A model generated the notes under the pieces. It was given only the letters and a program-made list of their open reading frames with translations. It was not told the DNA's origin and ran no database searches. The translations under genes and the position numbers were made by a program. From the NCBI GenBank assembly GCA_011051615.1, contig DRKU01000111.1, positions 1 through 35,682 on the forward strand: a stretch of DNA of 35,682 nucleotides, read 5' to 3'. Source of the stretch: Gammaproteobacteria bacterium. Its GTDB lineage: Bacteria; Pseudomonadota; Gammaproteobacteria; CAMYNG01. This document shows, piece by piece, positions 18,379 to 30,035 of this stretch; within the stretch, counting starts at the first letter, position 1, and the number at the start of each line of letters is the position of its first letter.

Positions 18379-18906
18379 CTACTCCCCCCTGTAATACGCC
18401 CACACCCGTGCGATGAAGTCTTCGCAGGCTGCCGCATCCACCAGTTGGGTCTCTTCGGCCAGCGGCAGCCGTGGTAACCATGCCTGTACCCGGGCCGCGA
18501 ACAGGCCACTGGTGGAACCCACCACTTCTCCCTGTTCACCATGCAGCGGCGTGCTGCCGACACCGCAACTGGGAGACCGCGCCTTGAAGACGAAGCCATG
18601 CAGACCCTCCAGTTGCGCGCGATGACGCACGGCGCAATCGACCAGTGCCGTGCTGACATCCAGTTCGGCATCGGCCACTCCGCATGCGCGGATCTCATCA
18701 CTCTGCTGCACCAGTTGCACCGCCGGGCGAGGTACGCCCAGACCGGCCTCGGTCTCGGGACAGATGGCCACGAGATGAAAGTGTTGCGACAGCGCAGCCA
18801 CCAGCGCGGGCTGATGGCGATGACCGCCATCGTAGCGCACCGACTCACCCAACAGGCAACGACTGATACCGACAGCAGGTGGCGCTAAGGCAGGCTTAAG
18901 GGACAT
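18379..18906 (-). CDS. DUF523 family protein
   Basis: ISRCLLGESVRYDGGHR...AICPETEAGLGVPRPAVQL...GFVFKARSPSCGVGSTPL. Confidence 0.95.
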   Translation of the reverse strand: MSLKPALAPPAVGISRCLLGESVRYDGGHRHQPALVAALSQHFHLVAICPETEAGLGVPRPAVQLVQQSDEIRACGVADAELDVSTALVDCAVRHRAQLEGLHGFVFKARSPSCGVGSTPLHGEQGEVVGSTSGLFAARVQAWLPRLPLAEETQLVDAAACEDFIARVWAYYRGE

Positions 18907-18993
18907 GCGCCTATCATCCTGCATCCAGCGCAAATTGTCTTCATCCCGTGGCGCCGGCTGTGGAATAATGAAGCCCCAACCGGCAGGAGCACC

Positions 18994-20145
18994 ATGAACC
19001 CGAAACACAGAAAGTACCTCTATCTCCTCCTCGCCCTGCTCATTCTCGGCCTGATCCTGTGGCGCGCCTCGGGGCCGAAACCCATTGCCGTGACCCTCAA
19101 ACCGGTGGACATCGGTGTCGTCGAAGCCACCGTGGCCAACACCCGCGCCGGCACGGTCATGGCCTGCCAGCGAGCGCGCCTGTCGCCGTCCATCGGTGGT
19201 CAGATCGCCGCCCTGCCGGTAAAGGAAGGCGACCGCGTCGAGGCCGGCCAGTTGCTGATGGAAATGTGGAACGCCGATCGTCGCGCCGAAGTGGAACTGG
19301 CCAGGCGCGAGGCCGTCGCTGCCGAGGCCCGCGCCGTGGAGGCCTGCACCGTGGCCGAGGTGGCGCGCCGTGAAGCGCTGCGCCAGGCGGCGCTGAAGAA
19401 GAAGGGCCTGACCTCGGAGGAGGCGGTGGATCGCGCCGAGGGCGATGCCCGCGCCCGCCAGGCGGCCTGTGATGCAACACGTGCCACCGCGCGCGTCAGC
19501 GAGGCACGCCTCGACGTGGCGCGCGCAGGACTCGACCGCACCCGCCTGAAGGCCCCTTTCGCCGGGACCGTCGCCGAGATCAACGGCGAAGTGGGGGAGT
19601 TCGTCACGCCCTCGCCCATCGGCGTTGCCACGCCACCGGCGGTAGACCTGGTGGACAACAGTTGCCTGTACGTGGAAGCCCCCATCGACGAGGTGGATGC
19701 GCCGGCCATCCGTGCCGGCATGCCGGCACGCATTACCCTCGATGCCTTTCCCGCACGCGACTTTCCCGCTACCGTCCGCCGCGTCGCGCCCTACGTGATG
19801 GATCGTGAGAAACAGGCACGCACGGTGGATATCGAAGCGGCCTTTGCCGACAACGCCGCGCTGGCTGATCTGTTGCCCGGCTACAGCGCCGACGTGGAGG
19901 TGATCCTCGAGCGCCGTGACGCTGTCCTGCGCGTGCCCACCGAGGCGCTGATGGAAGGCCAGCGCGTGCTGGTCTATGAGGACGGCGTGCTGCGCGAGCG
20001 CCAGGTACGTACCGGTCTGAGCAACTGGCGTTATACCGAGGTCATCGATGGCCTCGCTGAGGGTGAACAGGTCACCGTGTCGCTGGACCAGGACGGCGTG
20101 GAAGACGGTGCCGCCGTGGTGCCCCGGCAGGACGGCACGCCCTGA
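18994..20145 (+). CDS. HlyD/MacA-type periplasmic adaptor subunit
   Basis: Signal anchor, ARLSPSIGGQIAALPVKEGDRVEAGQLLMEM lipoyl half, long Ala/Arg coiled-coil, LKAPFAGTVAEINGEVGEFVTP. Confidence 0.95.
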   Translation: MNPKHRKYLYLLLALLILGLILWRASGPKPIAVTLKPVDIGVVEATVANTRAGTVMACQRARLSPSIGGQIAALPVKEGDRVEAGQLLMEMWNADRRAEVELARREAVAAEARAVEACTVAEVARREALRQAALKKKGLTSEEAVDRAEGDARARQAACDATRATARVSEARLDVARAGLDRTRLKAPFAGTVAEINGEVGEFVTPSPIGVATPPAVDLVDNSCLYVEAPIDEVDAPAIRAGMPARITLDAFPARDFPATVRRVAPYVMDREKQARTVDIEAAFADNAALADLLPGYSADVEVILERRDAVLRVPTEALMEGQRVLVYEDGVLRERQVRTGLSNWRYTEVIDGLAEGEQVTVSLDQDGVEDGAAVVPRQDGTP

Positions 20146-20164
20146 ATGCCCTGTCCACTGTGCA

Positions 20165-20837
<673 letters not shown>

Positions 20838-20851
<14 letters not shown>

Positions 20852-22046
20852 CGTCATCACCTTTGCCACCACCGCGCTCAGGGGCTTTCGCACCCGTACC
20901 CTGCTGATGCTGCTGGCCATGGCCATCGGTGTCGCCGCCGTGGTGATCCTCACCTCGCTGGGGGAAGGCGCACGCCTCTATGTGGCCAACCAGTTTTCCG
21001 CCCTCGGCACACACCTGCTCATCGTGCTGCCCGGCCGCTCGGAGACCGCCGGCGCCTCACCTGCCACGCTGCTCGGTGAGACCCCCCGTGACCTCACGCT
21101 CGACGACGCCCGCGCGTTGTTGCGCAGCCGCCATATCCGTCGCATCGCGCCGGTCAGTCTCGGCACCTCGGTGGTCTCGTGGGGCAGCCGCGAACGCGAC
21201 AGCGTCATCCTCGGTTCCAGTGCCGAGTTCCTGCCGCTGCGCCGCTGGACCATGGCCCAGGGCCGTTTCCTGCCCGACGGTGACCTGGAGAATGCTGAAG
21301 CGGTGTGTGTCATTGGCGAGAACGTGCGCAAGGAACTGTTTGGCATGCACCGTGCGCTGGGCGAGTGGTTGCGCATCGGCGAATACCGCTTTCGTGTCAT
21401 CGGCATTCTCGAATCGAAGGGCCAGTCCATCGGCGTCAACACGAAGGATCTGATCATGATCCCGGTGGCCTCGGCACAGCAGATCTTCAACAACCCCTCG
21501 CTGTTCCGCATCCTCGTCGAGGCAAAGAGCCGCGAGGCGATGCCGCTGGCGCAGCGTGATGTGCTCGACATCATTCGCGCACGCCACCAGGGCGAGGAGG
21601 ATATTACTGTCATTACCCAGGACGCTATCCTCGCCACCTTCGACCGCATCTTCAGCGCCCTCACCTACACCGTAGGCGGCATTGCCGCCATCAGCCTCGC
21701 CGTCGCCGGCATCCTGATCATGAACGTCATGCTGGTGGCGGTGACCCAGCGTACCGCGGAGATCGGCCTGCTCAAGGCACTGGGCGCACCGGCGCGCCGC
21801 ATCCTGCTGCTGTTCGTCGCCGAGGCCGCCATCCTCTCGGCGGTGGGTGCGGTGCTGGGCATGCTCCTTGGGCAACTGGGCAGCTACGCCCTGCGCACGG
21901 CCTTTCCCGAACTGCCCGCCTGGGCGCCGTGGTGGGCCAGTCTCACCGCCATTCTCACCGCCCTGCTCACCGGCGTCCTCTTCAGTCTGTTGCCCGCACG
22001 CCGTGCGGCACGACTGGACCCGGTCACGGCCCTGGCGAGGCGCTGA
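20838..22046 (+). CDS. ABC transporter permease, FtsX/MacB_PCD family (first)
   Basis: GTG at 20838 overlapping the ATPase gene; RTLLMLLAMAIGVAAVVILTSLGEGARLYV, TAEIGLLKALGAPARRILLLFVAEA. Confidence 0.95.
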
Positions 22047-22048
22047 AC

Positions 22049-23248
22049 ATGCGACTCGTGGATGCCATCCAGCTCGCCGGCAGCGCCATCGTCACCCAGC
22101 GCCTGCGTTCCGCGCTCACCGCCACCGGCATCGCCGTCGGTATCGCCGCGGTGGTGCTGCTCACGTCCATCGGCGAGGGCATTCACCAGTTCGTCATCAG
22201 CGAGTTTACCCAGTTCGGCACCAACATCGTTGCCATCAATCCCGGCAAGACCCAGACCCATGGCGGTTCCCCCGGGATCTTCGGCACCACCCGCCCGCTG
22301 ACCATCGACGATGCCCTGGCGCTGGAACGCGCGCCCTTCGTCGAGGCCTCGGTGCCCTTCGTGCAGGGCAACGCCGAAGTCGAGGGCGCGGGTCGTACGC
22401 GGCGCGCCAGTATCTACGGTGTCGGGCCGGATTTCCCCGAGGCCTTCGGCTTTACCACGGCGGTGGGACGCTTCCTGCCCCATGACGACCCCGATGCGCC
22501 GCGCGCCCTGGCGGTACTCGGCAGCAAGATGAAAAAGGAACTCTTTGGCAGCCGCAACCCGCTCGGTCAGCGCATCCGCATCGGCGGCAGTCGCTATCGC
22601 GTCATTGGTGTCATGGAGGCCAAGGGCAACGTGCTGGGTTTCGATCTCGATGACACGGTCTATATCCCCACCGCGCGCGGTCTGGAGATGTTCAACCGTG
22701 ACAACCTCTTCGAGATCGACGTGGTATTCCGTGAAGGTACGCCGGTGGATCAGGTGGAGGCCTTCGTCCGCCGCGTGCTCATCGCCCGCCACGGTCGCGA
22801 GGACTTCACCATCACCACCCAGCAGCAGATGCTCGAAGTGCTGGGCTCGGTACTCAACGTGCTGACCTTCGCCGTCGGCGCACTGGGCGGTATTTCCCTG
22901 GTGGTGGGCGGTATCGGCATCCTCACCATCATGACCATCGCGGTCAACGAGCGACGTGCCGAGATCGGCCTGCTACGCGCCCTTGGTGCGCGCCATCACC
23001 AGGTGCTGGCACTGTTTCTTGGCGAGGCCATCGTACTCTCTGCCATTGGTGGCGTGCTCGGTCTGCTGCTCGGCGCCGGTGGCGCGCAACTGCTGCATGC
23101 CGCTCTGCCCGCCCTGCCGGTGAAGACCCCGGTGGGCTTCGTCCTGCTGGCCGAGGCCATCGCCATCAGCGTCGGCCTGCTGGCCGGGATCATTCCGGCG
23201 CGACACGCCGCGCATCTCGACCCGGTGGAATCCTTGCGCACGGAATAG
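22049..23248 (+). CDS. ABC transporter permease, FtsX/MacB_PCD family (second)
   Basis: LRSALTATGIAVGIAAVVLLTSIGEGIHQFVISEFTQFGTNIVAINPGKTQT; RAEIGLLRALGARHHQVLALFLGEA. Confidence 0.96.
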   Translation: MRLVDAIQLAGSAIVTQRLRSALTATGIAVGIAAVVLLTSIGEGIHQFVISEFTQFGTNIVAINPGKTQTHGGSPGIFGTTRPLTIDDALALERAPFVEASVPFVQGNAEVEGAGRTRRASIYGVGPDFPEAFGFTTAVGRFLPHDDPDAPRALAVLGSKMKKELFGSRNPLGQRIRIGGSRYRVIGVMEAKGNVLGFDLDDTVYIPTARGLEMFNRDNLFEIDVVFREGTPVDQVEAFVRRVLIARHGREDFTITTQQQMLEVLGSVLNVLTFAVGALGGISLVVGGIGILTIMTIAVNERRAEIGLLRALGARHHQVLALFLGEAIVLSAIGGVLGLLLGAGGAQLLHAALPALPVKTPVGFVLLAEAIAISVGLLAGIIPARHAAHLDPVESLRTE

Positions 23249-23265
23249 TTTCGACGTTTAATGAA

Positions 23266-23577
23266 ATGGTCATGTGGCCATTCACGCGCAAAACAACCAC
23301 CGGCGGGGGAATTCGCGCCAATACCGTGTTCTTCGAAGACGGGGTCGCCAATATCGATGTGCGCGGTCAGACCTGTCCCGGCTACCTGCTTGCCATCAAC
23401 CGCGCCGTGGATACCCTCGCCCCCGGCACGCACGCCCGCCTGTTGATCACCTACCCCCCCTGTGGCGATGACGTGCGGGCCTGGTGCAGGGAACGCCATA
23501 TCCGCTACCACGGCATCACCCACGAGCAGGACATGTGGGTGATCCGCATCGAAAAGCAGGCCCCTGCACGGGGCTGA
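23266..23577 (+). CDS. TusA-like sulfurtransferase-fold protein (atypical CPGY motif)
   Basis: ANIDVRGQTCPGYLLAINRAVDTLAPGTHARLLITYPPCGDDVRAWCRERHIRYHGI...; alternative ATG at 23272. Confidence 0.88.
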   Translation: MVMWPFTRKTTTGGGIRANTVFFEDGVANIDVRGQTCPGYLLAINRAVDTLAPGTHARLLITYPPCGDDVRAWCRERHIRYHGITHEQDMWVIRIEKQAPARG

Positions 23578-23593
23578 CAGACTACGACGACGC

Positions 23594-23857
23594 TCAGTGC
23601 AGCCGTGCGCGAAAGCTCAGCTTGCCCATGAGGGGAAACTCGACGATCCCCTGCCGACGACGCAGTGCCTTCAGGTACAGCTTGCCGGCGCGGTAGCCTT
23701 CACGAAAGGACAGGCGTAACTGATCCGCGCTGCGGATCTGTCCACCTGCAAGGGCATGCTGGAAACCCTCTTCGAAACGTCTGGCAATGAGGTTTGGCGG
23801 GATCCGCAGGCCCACGTCTGCGGGTGCGGGATAGACGAATTGACTGGCCGGTCGCAT
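23594..23857 (-). CDS. Small hypothetical protein
   Basis: 87 aa ORF with plausible composition, IARRFEEGFQHALAGGQIRSADQLRLSFREGYRAGKLYLKAL. Confidence 0.7.
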   Translation of the reverse strand: MRPASQFVYPAPADVGLRIPPNLIARRFEEGFQHALAGGQIRSADQLRLSFREGYRAGKLYLKALRRRQGIVEFPLMGKLSFRARLH

Positions 23858-23967
23858 GGGACACCTCCCGTTTTTCCTGACCTTGATCAGGATATCGGCC
23901 GACGGGCGAGACGACTGAAGGGTGGCGGTGCGCGATTACACCAGTATCAACAGGGAATAAGGTGGCC

Positions 23968-24318
23968 TCAGTATTCCGTGTACTTGCGCGAACTGCCGCG
24001 CACGCGCTCGGCCGGATACTTCTTTTCGTTGATGAGGATCTTCTCTTCCACGGCCTGGTAGAGATCGACGCCCAGGCGTTCGCACAGGCGCAGCAGGTAG
24101 ATGAAGATATCCGCCATCTCGTGCGAGACCTCGCGCAGCCGCTCCGCTTCCAGCTCATGACTTTGCTGCTGGGTGAGCCACTGGAAGTGCTCCACCAGTT
24201 CCGCGGCCTCCACCATCAGGGCCATGGAAAGGTTCTTGGGGGAGTGAAACTGCTCCCAGTCACGCGCCTCGGCAAAGCCTTTCAGGCGTTTCTGAAGTTG
24301 ATAGAGTCGGTCTTCCAT
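23968..24318 (-). CDS. MazG-like nucleotide pyrophosphohydrolase
   Basis: MEDRLYQLQKRLKGFAEARDWEQFHSPKNLSMALMVEAAELVEHFQWL...EMADIFIYLLRLCERLGVDL. Confidence 0.95.
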   Translation of the reverse strand: MEDRLYQLQKRLKGFAEARDWEQFHSPKNLSMALMVEAAELVEHFQWLTQQQSHELEAERLREVSHEMADIFIYLLRLCERLGVDLYQAVEEKILINEKKYPAERVRGSSRKYTEY

Positions 24319-24353
24319 TGTTATCCCCGTGTCGTCTGTGGTGTATGCCAATG

Positions 24354-25925
24354 TCAGTCGCCGTCACTGACGATGGGCAGATCGAACCAGAAGTCCGCCC
24401 CTTCACCGGGGCGGGAAACGAAACCGATGCGCCCATCGTGCTCGCGCAGGATGGCACGCGCGATATACAGACCCAGCCCCGTGCCGCGGATCGCATGCTG
24501 GCGTTCGCCGCCGGACTGCTCGAAGGCACGAAACAGGCGCGACTGGAACTCCGGCGGGATCCCCTCGCCGTGATCGGTCACCGTGACCCTGACCCGTTTG
24601 CCAATGCGGCGGATGCCGATGTTGATCCGATCCCCTTTCGCACCATACTTGACGGCATTGGAAAGCAGGTTGGCCAACACCTGCTCCATGCGTTGCGGAT
24701 CCACGTGCACGCGCACATTCGGGATCTCTTCGTCGAGGTGAAAACTGGCACCGAAGCGCCGTGCGTAATCGCCGTAACTGGCGATGGCCTGCTCCGCGAT
24801 GGTCGCAATGGGTACGTCTTCCTTCTTGAACACCATCTTGCCGGCACCGAGCTTCTGCAGGTCCAGCAGATCATCCACCAGCAGTCCAAGGTACTCGGCG
24901 TTACGCAAGGCCATTGCCGACATCTCGCGGGTCTTGGGATTCAGTTCGCCGGTGACCTCGTTGGTCAACAGACCCAGCGTACCGCGTATGGCGGTCAGTG
25001 GCGTACGCAATTCATGACTCACCAGTGACACGAACTCGTCCTTGCTCTTCTCCGCGCGAATACGCCGCTGTGCCTCCAGCCACAGCAATCGCACCGTCAC
25101 CAGGATCACGAGCAGGAAGATGGTAAAGATCAACAGCGATTCTACGATGATACGTTGCTGCTCGGTGGCAAACAGGCCGGGCTGGTGCAGGTCGACCACG
25201 TGCCAGCGCGTACCACTGACGGGGATGGCGGCGAGCATGCGCGCCAGTTCGTCTTCCTGCAGTCGGTAGTCCAGGCGTGGCCAGTTGATGCGCGCGCCAT
25301 CGGGGGTGATCTCGATGAGGTTTTGCGCCTCCATGTCGATGAGCAACAACTGGTGACCGGGGATCTGGCGCACCCTCAACAACTGGCCAAGGTAGTCGGC
25401 GGAAAAGCTGATGAAGAACAGGCCGCTGGCCCCGTCCTTCTGCCACGGCGACATGATATCGAAATGATAGACCACCGGGTTGGGATGCACGCGTACCGAA
25501 TGTCTCCCGGTTTCAAGCAGAAGACGCGCATCGTCGAGACAGAGATCACCGATCAGGCCGTCGAAATCGTCCCACAGCGGATTGCCCCCGGCATCGAGGA
25601 TAGTGATGGCAAACAGATCGGGGAAAAAGCGATGCGCCCGTTGTTCCAGGAAGGCCGCGATACTCTCGACATCGACAGGTCGTGAGCGCATGGCGGTAAC
25701 CTGGTCGAGATGCTCCTCGGTAAACAGGGTCACCATGCGATGGCGTTCACGAATGAACTGCGCCACCTCGGTAGCCACACCGAGCGCCACGGTCTCGGCA
25801 TTGGTCTTCTGGAACTGGCGGTACTGCTGGTAACGGTGAACACCGTTGTAGACCAGCGTTGCGGCCACCAGGATCAGAAACACGATGGCCGCGTACAAAG
25901 TCAGACGTGTAGTGCGATCTCTCAC
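24354..25925 (-). CDS. Membrane-bound sensor histidine kinase (no adjacent response regulator)
   Basis: Two TM segments, periplasmic sensor, FVSLVSHELRTPLTAIRGTLGLL H-box, VLANLLSNAVKYGAKG N-box, GEGIPPEFQSRLFRAFEQ and GTGLGLYIAR. Confidence 0.96.
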   Translation of the reverse strand: MRDRTTRLTLYAAIVFLILVAATLVYNGVHRYQQYRQFQKTNAETVALGVATEVAQFIRERHRMVTLFTEEHLDQVTAMRSRPVDVESIAAFLEQRAHRFFPDLFAITILDAGGNPLWDDFDGLIGDLCLDDARLLLETGRHSVRVHPNPVVYHFDIMSPWQKDGASGLFFISFSADYLGQLLRVRQIPGHQLLLIDMEAQNLIEITPDGARINWPRLDYRLQEDELARMLAAIPVSGTRWHVVDLHQPGLFATEQQRIIVESLLIFTIFLLVILVTVRLLWLEAQRRIRAEKSKDEFVSLVSHELRTPLTAIRGTLGLLTNEVTGELNPKTREMSAMALRNAEYLGLLVDDLLDLQKLGAGKMVFKKEDVPIATIAEQAIASYGDYARRFGASFHLDEEIPNVRVHVDPQRMEQVLANLLSNAVKYGAKGDRINIGIRRIGKRVRVTVTDHGEGIPPEFQSRLFRAFEQSGGERQHAIRGTGLGLYIARAILREHDGRIGFVSRPGEGADFWFDLPIVSDGD

Positions 25926-25977
25926 CCGCCCATCACGTCATCATCGCGGCATCCGTGTGCCGGCGCACACAAACGAG

Positions 25978-27657
25978 CTACTCATCAGTAACACAACCCT
26001 GCGAGGCATCCTTGACGTTCTTGATGTACTTGTAGAGGGTACCGCGTGTCGCCTTGTAGGGCGGCATCTGCCAGGCCGCGCGACGCGCCGCCAGTTCGGC
26101 CTCGTCGAGTTCCACGTCGAGGGTGTTCTTCTCCGCATCGATACGAATGATATCGCCGTTGCGGATCAGGCCGATGGCCCCCCCTTCCTGGGCTTCGGGC
26201 ACCACGTGGCCGATGATGAAACCGTGTGATCCGCCGGAGAAACGCCCGTCGGTGATGAGCGCCACGTCGGCACCCAGCCCCGCGCCCATGATGGCCGAGG
26301 TGGGGGTCAGCATCTCCGGCATACCGGGCCCGCCCTTTGGCCCCTCGTAGCGGATAACAACCACGTCGCCCTTCTGGATCTCGTCGTTCTCCAGTCCCTT
26401 GAGCATGTCTTCCTCGCAATCGTACACGCGTGCAGGACCTTTGAACTGCAAGCCTTCCTTGCCGGTGATCTTGGCCACCGAACCACCCGGCGCGAGGCTG
26501 CCACGGAGGATGCGGATATGACCGCTCTCCTTGATAGGTGCCTCCAGCGGCAGAATGACCTTCTGATCCTTCTTCAGCGGTGGCACATCGTCGAGGTTCT
26601 CCGCCAGCGTATGGCCGGTAACGGTCAGGCAATCGCCCTTGAGCAGATCCTTCTCCAGCAGATATTTCATCACCGCCGGAATGCCGCCGATGTTGTGTAC
26701 GTCTTCCATCACGTAACGTCCGCTGGGCTTGAGATCGGCAATGAAGGGAATGCGATCGGACACCGCCTGGAAATCATCGAGCCCCAGCGGTACGTCCACG
26801 GCGCGCGCCATGGCGATGAGGTGCAACACGGCATTGGTGGAACCACCCAGCGCCATGATCACCACCATGGCGTTTTCGAAGGCATCGCGCGTCATGATGT
26901 CGCGCGGCTTGATGTCGTGCCGGAGCAAGTTGCGGATCGCCGCGCCGGCACCGTGGCACTCGGCCAGCTTGCCGGGATCCTCGGCCGGCGTGGAGGAACT
27001 GTAGGGCAGGCTCATGCCCAGGGCCTCGATGGCGGAAGCCATGGTATTGGCGGTATACATGCCGCCGCAGGCGCCGGCGCCCGGGCAGGCATGACGCACG
27101 ATCTCGTGGCGCTCCTCTTCGTCGATCTTGCCGGCGATGAATTCGCCGTAACTCTGGAAGGCCGAAACGATATCGAGGGTGCGGTTCTTCCAGTGACCGG
27201 GACGGATGGTTCCGCCATAGACCATCAGCGCGGGGCGATTGACACGCGCCATGGCCATCATGACACCGGGCATGTTCTTGTCACAGCCGGGGATGGAAAT
27301 GTTGGCGTCATACCACTGCGCGCACATGACCGTCTCGATGGAGTCGGCAATGATGTCACGCGATTGCAGGGAGTAACTCATGCCGTCGGTGCCCATGGAA
27401 ATACCGTCGCTGACGCCGATGGTATTGAAACGCAGGCCGACCATACCGGCATCGGTAACACCCTTTTTGACCTCGGCGGCGAGATCATTGAGATGCATGT
27501 TGCAGGTATTGCCTTCCCACCATACGCTCGAGATCCCCACCTCGGCCTTGTTGAGGTCTTCATCGGACATACCCGTGCCATAGAGCATGGCCTGCGAGGC
27601 CCCCTGTGACGGGGGCTGGGTGATGTGGGCGCTGTACTTGTTCAACTTTTCGTTCAT
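25978..27657 (-). CDS. ilvD: Dihydroxy-acid dehydratase
   Basis: [77 protein letters not shown]. Confidence 0.98.
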   Translation of the reverse strand: MNEKLNKYSAHITQPPSQGASQAMLYGTGMSDEDLNKAEVGISSVWWEGNTCNMHLNDLAAEVKKGVTDAGMVGLRFNTIGVSDGISMGTDGMSYSLQSRDIIADSIETVMCAQWYDANISIPGCDKNMPGVMMAMARVNRPALMVYGGTIRPGHWKNRTLDIVSAFQSYGEFIAGKIDEEERHEIVRHACPGAGACGGMYTANTMASAIEALGMSLPYSSSTPAEDPGKLAECHGAGAAIRNLLRHDIKPRDIMTRDAFENAMVVIMALGGSTNAVLHLIAMARAVDVPLGLDDFQAVSDRIPFIADLKPSGRYVMEDVHNIGGIPAVMKYLLEKDLLKGDCLTVTGHTLAENLDDVPPLKKDQKVILPLEAPIKESGHIRILRGSLAPGGSVAKITGKEGLQFKGPARVYDCEEDMLKGLENDEIQKGDVVVIRYEGPKGGPGMPEMLTPTSAIMGAGLGADVALITDGRFSGGSHGFIIGHVVPEAQEGGAIGLIRNGDIIRIDAEKNTLDVELDEAELAARRAAWQMPPYKATRGTLYKYIKNVKDASQGCVTDE

Positions 27658-27781
27658 GAAAAACTCCGCTAACTGGCATGCCCGGCCGCGCCGGCGACCG
27701 CAAGCCGCCTATTCTACACCAGGAAGCTGCCGCCGTTACCCGTCCCCGGCGGTCTCCGACCCGGTGCCTGGCAAGGGAAAA

Positions 27782-27844
27782 ATTGGCCGATTTTTGACCA
27801 AATTCACGCTCGGGACATCAACTTTGGGCGCCATTGGCCGATTT
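27782..27844. repeat. Two direct copies of ATTGGCCGATTT (27782-27793, 27833-27844)
   Basis: Exact 12-bp match, 51 bp apart, in the divergent ilvD/slt intergenic region. Confidence 0.6.
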
Positions 27845-27926
27845 CATACCTATTGTTATATAGTGAAGACAGCGCCCCCGCAGCGCCTGCCATGGTGGCA
27901 CCGGCGGGCCACCCGGGCCGGGAAGG

Positions 27927-29990
27927 ATGCAGATGGTGATGTCGAAAACGGAAAACAACAAGCCCGCCCCCCCGCGACGAGGTCCCGGTAGCGGTGTGCT
28001 GGGCGGCATCCTGGTGCTACTACTGGGCCTGCTGGCGGTGCCGGCGGTACCCGCCGCCGTGGACGGCGCCACGCTGGTCAAACAACGCAAGCTCTATCCC
28101 GATGCACGCCACGCCCTGCGCCAGGGCAAGCTCAGGACCTACCGCCGTCTTGCGCGGCGCCTGCGCGACTACCCACTCTATCCCTACCTCGTCTACGCTG
28201 AACTGGACCGGCGTCTGGCGCGCGCGCGCAGCGAAGAAGTACTCGCCTTCCTGCAACACTATCCGGACACACCGCTGGCGGCGCGCCTGCACGGGCGCTG
28301 GCTCAAGACCCTCGCGCGGCAGGGCAAGTGGCGGACCTTCCTCAGGCACTATGCACCCAACGACGACCGCCTGCTGGGCTGCTATTACGGCCGGGCCCTG
28401 TACAAGACCGGTGAGAAACAACGCGCTTTCGAGATCATGGCCGAACTGTGGCCGACACCCAAATCGCTGCCGCGCGCCTGCGACCCGCTCATCAGGGCCT
28501 GGCACGCCACCGGCGCCATGCCCACCGAACTGGTCTGGCAGCGCATCCACCTGGCCATGCGCGCCAACCGCGTGCGCCTGGCCCGTCACCTGGCCCGCTA
28601 CCTGCCTGCCTCCCAGCGCCACTGGCTGACCCTGTGGCGCAAGGTGCGGCGCAACCCGCAACTGGAATTCAACGATCCGCGCATCCCGCGTGACCTGGAA
28701 GTGGCGCGCTGGATCCGCGTCGACAGCCTGGTGCGCCTGGCGCGCAAGGATGTCAGCGAGGCCGCACGACGCTGGCAGAACTGGCGCGAGCGTTACCCCT
28801 TCACCGACGTGGAACGCCAGCGCATCGAACGTCACCTGGCCCTGCGCCTGCTGCGCAGCGATGCCCCCAATGCCGCGCGCTGGCTGCGCACCCTGTCGCT
28901 GGCCGACGCCGACCCCAATGTCCACGAGTGGTATATCGTCTCCGCCCTGCGTGACGAGGACTGGGAGACCGCGCTGGGCTGGCTGGAACGCCTGCCGCGC
29001 GCCGATCAGCACAGTGAACGCTGGCGCTACTGGCGTGCCCGTGCGCTGGAGGCCACCGGCCGCCTGGAAGAGGCCCGCTCGGTCTTCCTCATCAATGTGC
29101 GCAGCCGCAGTTACTACGGTTTCCTGTCCGCCGACCGCGCCGGCCTGCCCTACCAGTTCGGCAGCCAGCCGCTGAGTTTCAGCCAGGCCGAGCTCTCCGG
29201 GCTGCTGGCCGATGCGGCCATCCTGCGCGCCCGCGAGCTGTATTTCGTCGGCGAGGTCGTCGATGCCCGCCGCGAATGGCGCCAGGCCATGGCGCGCCTG
29301 GATCGCAACCAGCTGCTGCGCGCCGCCCAGCTCGCCGATCAGTGGGGCTGGCACGACCGCGCCATCGCCACCTTCGGCCAGGCCCAGTACTGGGACGACC
29401 TGGAGCGCCGCTTCCCGCTCGCCCACCGCGAACTGGTGATGCGCCAGGCCCGCCGCCACAAGGTAGACCCGGCGTGGGCCTTCGCCATCATCCGCCAGGA
29501 GAGCGCCTTTACCGAGGATGCCCGTTCCCATGCCGGGGCGCTGGGACTGATGCAACTGCTGCCGCGCACCGCACGCCAGCTGGCGCGCTCCCTGCGCATG
29601 CGCTGGCGGGGCTGGGGAGACCTGCTCAATGCACGCACCAATGTGCGCCTCGGCATCGGCTATCTCAGGCGGGTGCGGGACCGCTTCCACGGCAACAAGG
29701 TGCTGGCCACAGCGGCCTATAACGCGGGGGGGCAGCGGGTTCGCCGCTGGCTGCCGGAGAGCGGCAGCATGGCCGCCGACGTGTGGATTGAGACGGTGCC
29801 CTTCAACGAGACCCGCAATTACCTCAAGCGAGTACTCACTTACACCATCATCTATGAAGAACGGCTGGGGCGCATCCCCACACCCCTGCTGGAACGCATG
29901 CATCCCATCAGCGCTTCCCCGCTGGCCGCGGCGGAGGTACCCGGAGCACGCCCGGGCCGGCATGGAAACCTGCTGCTCGCCGCCCACTGA
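27927..29990 (+). CDS. slt: Soluble lytic murein transglycosylase (Slt70 family)
   Basis: AIIRQESAFTEDARSHAGALGLMQLLPRTARQLA...NVRLGIGYLRRV...VLATAAYNAGGQRVRRWLPE; superhelical N-terminal domain. Confidence 0.96.
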   Translation: MQMVMSKTENNKPAPPRRGPGSGVLGGILVLLLGLLAVPAVPAAVDGATLVKQRKLYPDARHALRQGKLRTYRRLARRLRDYPLYPYLVYAELDRRLARARSEEVLAFLQHYPDTPLAARLHGRWLKTLARQGKWRTFLRHYAPNDDRLLGCYYGRALYKTGEKQRAFEIMAELWPTPKSLPRACDPLIRAWHATGAMPTELVWQRIHLAMRANRVRLARHLARYLPASQRHWLTLWRKVRRNPQLEFNDPRIPRDLEVARWIRVDSLVRLARKDVSEAARRWQNWRERYPFTDVERQRIERHLALRLLRSDAPNAARWLRTLSLADADPNVHEWYIVSALRDEDWETALGWLERLPRADQHSERWRYWRARALEATGRLEEARSVFLINVRSRSYYGFLSADRAGLPYQFGSQPLSFSQAELSGLLADAAILRARELYFVGEVVDARREWRQAMARLDRNQLLRAAQLADQWGWHDRAIATFGQAQYWDDLERRFPLAHRELVMRQARRHKVDPAWAFAIIRQESAFTEDARSHAGALGLMQLLPRTARQLARSLRMRWRGWGDLLNARTNVRLGIGYLRRVRDRFHGNKVLATAAYNAGGQRVRRWLPESGSMAADVWIETVPFNETRNYLKRVLTYTIIYEERLGRIPTPLLERMHPISASPLAAAEVPGARPGRHGNLLLAAH

Positions 29991-30035
29991 ACCAGCCTGG
30001 AACCCCGATGCCACACGGGGGCGGGCAGCACCCGA

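Noticed and set aside
21884-22792. 302-aa minus-strand ORF within the permease genes
   Set aside because: Antisense to clear FtsX-type permeases; composition typical of spurious frames.
26518-27609. 363-aa plus-strand ORF antisense to ilvD
   Set aside because: ilvD on the minus strand is unambiguous; the plus frame is His/Gly-rich antisense translation.
28020-30014. 664-aa minus-strand ORF antisense to slt
   Set aside because: GC-rich codon bias opens long antisense frames; translation is low-complexity (Gly/Ala/Gln rich) and the plus strand clearly encodes Slt70.
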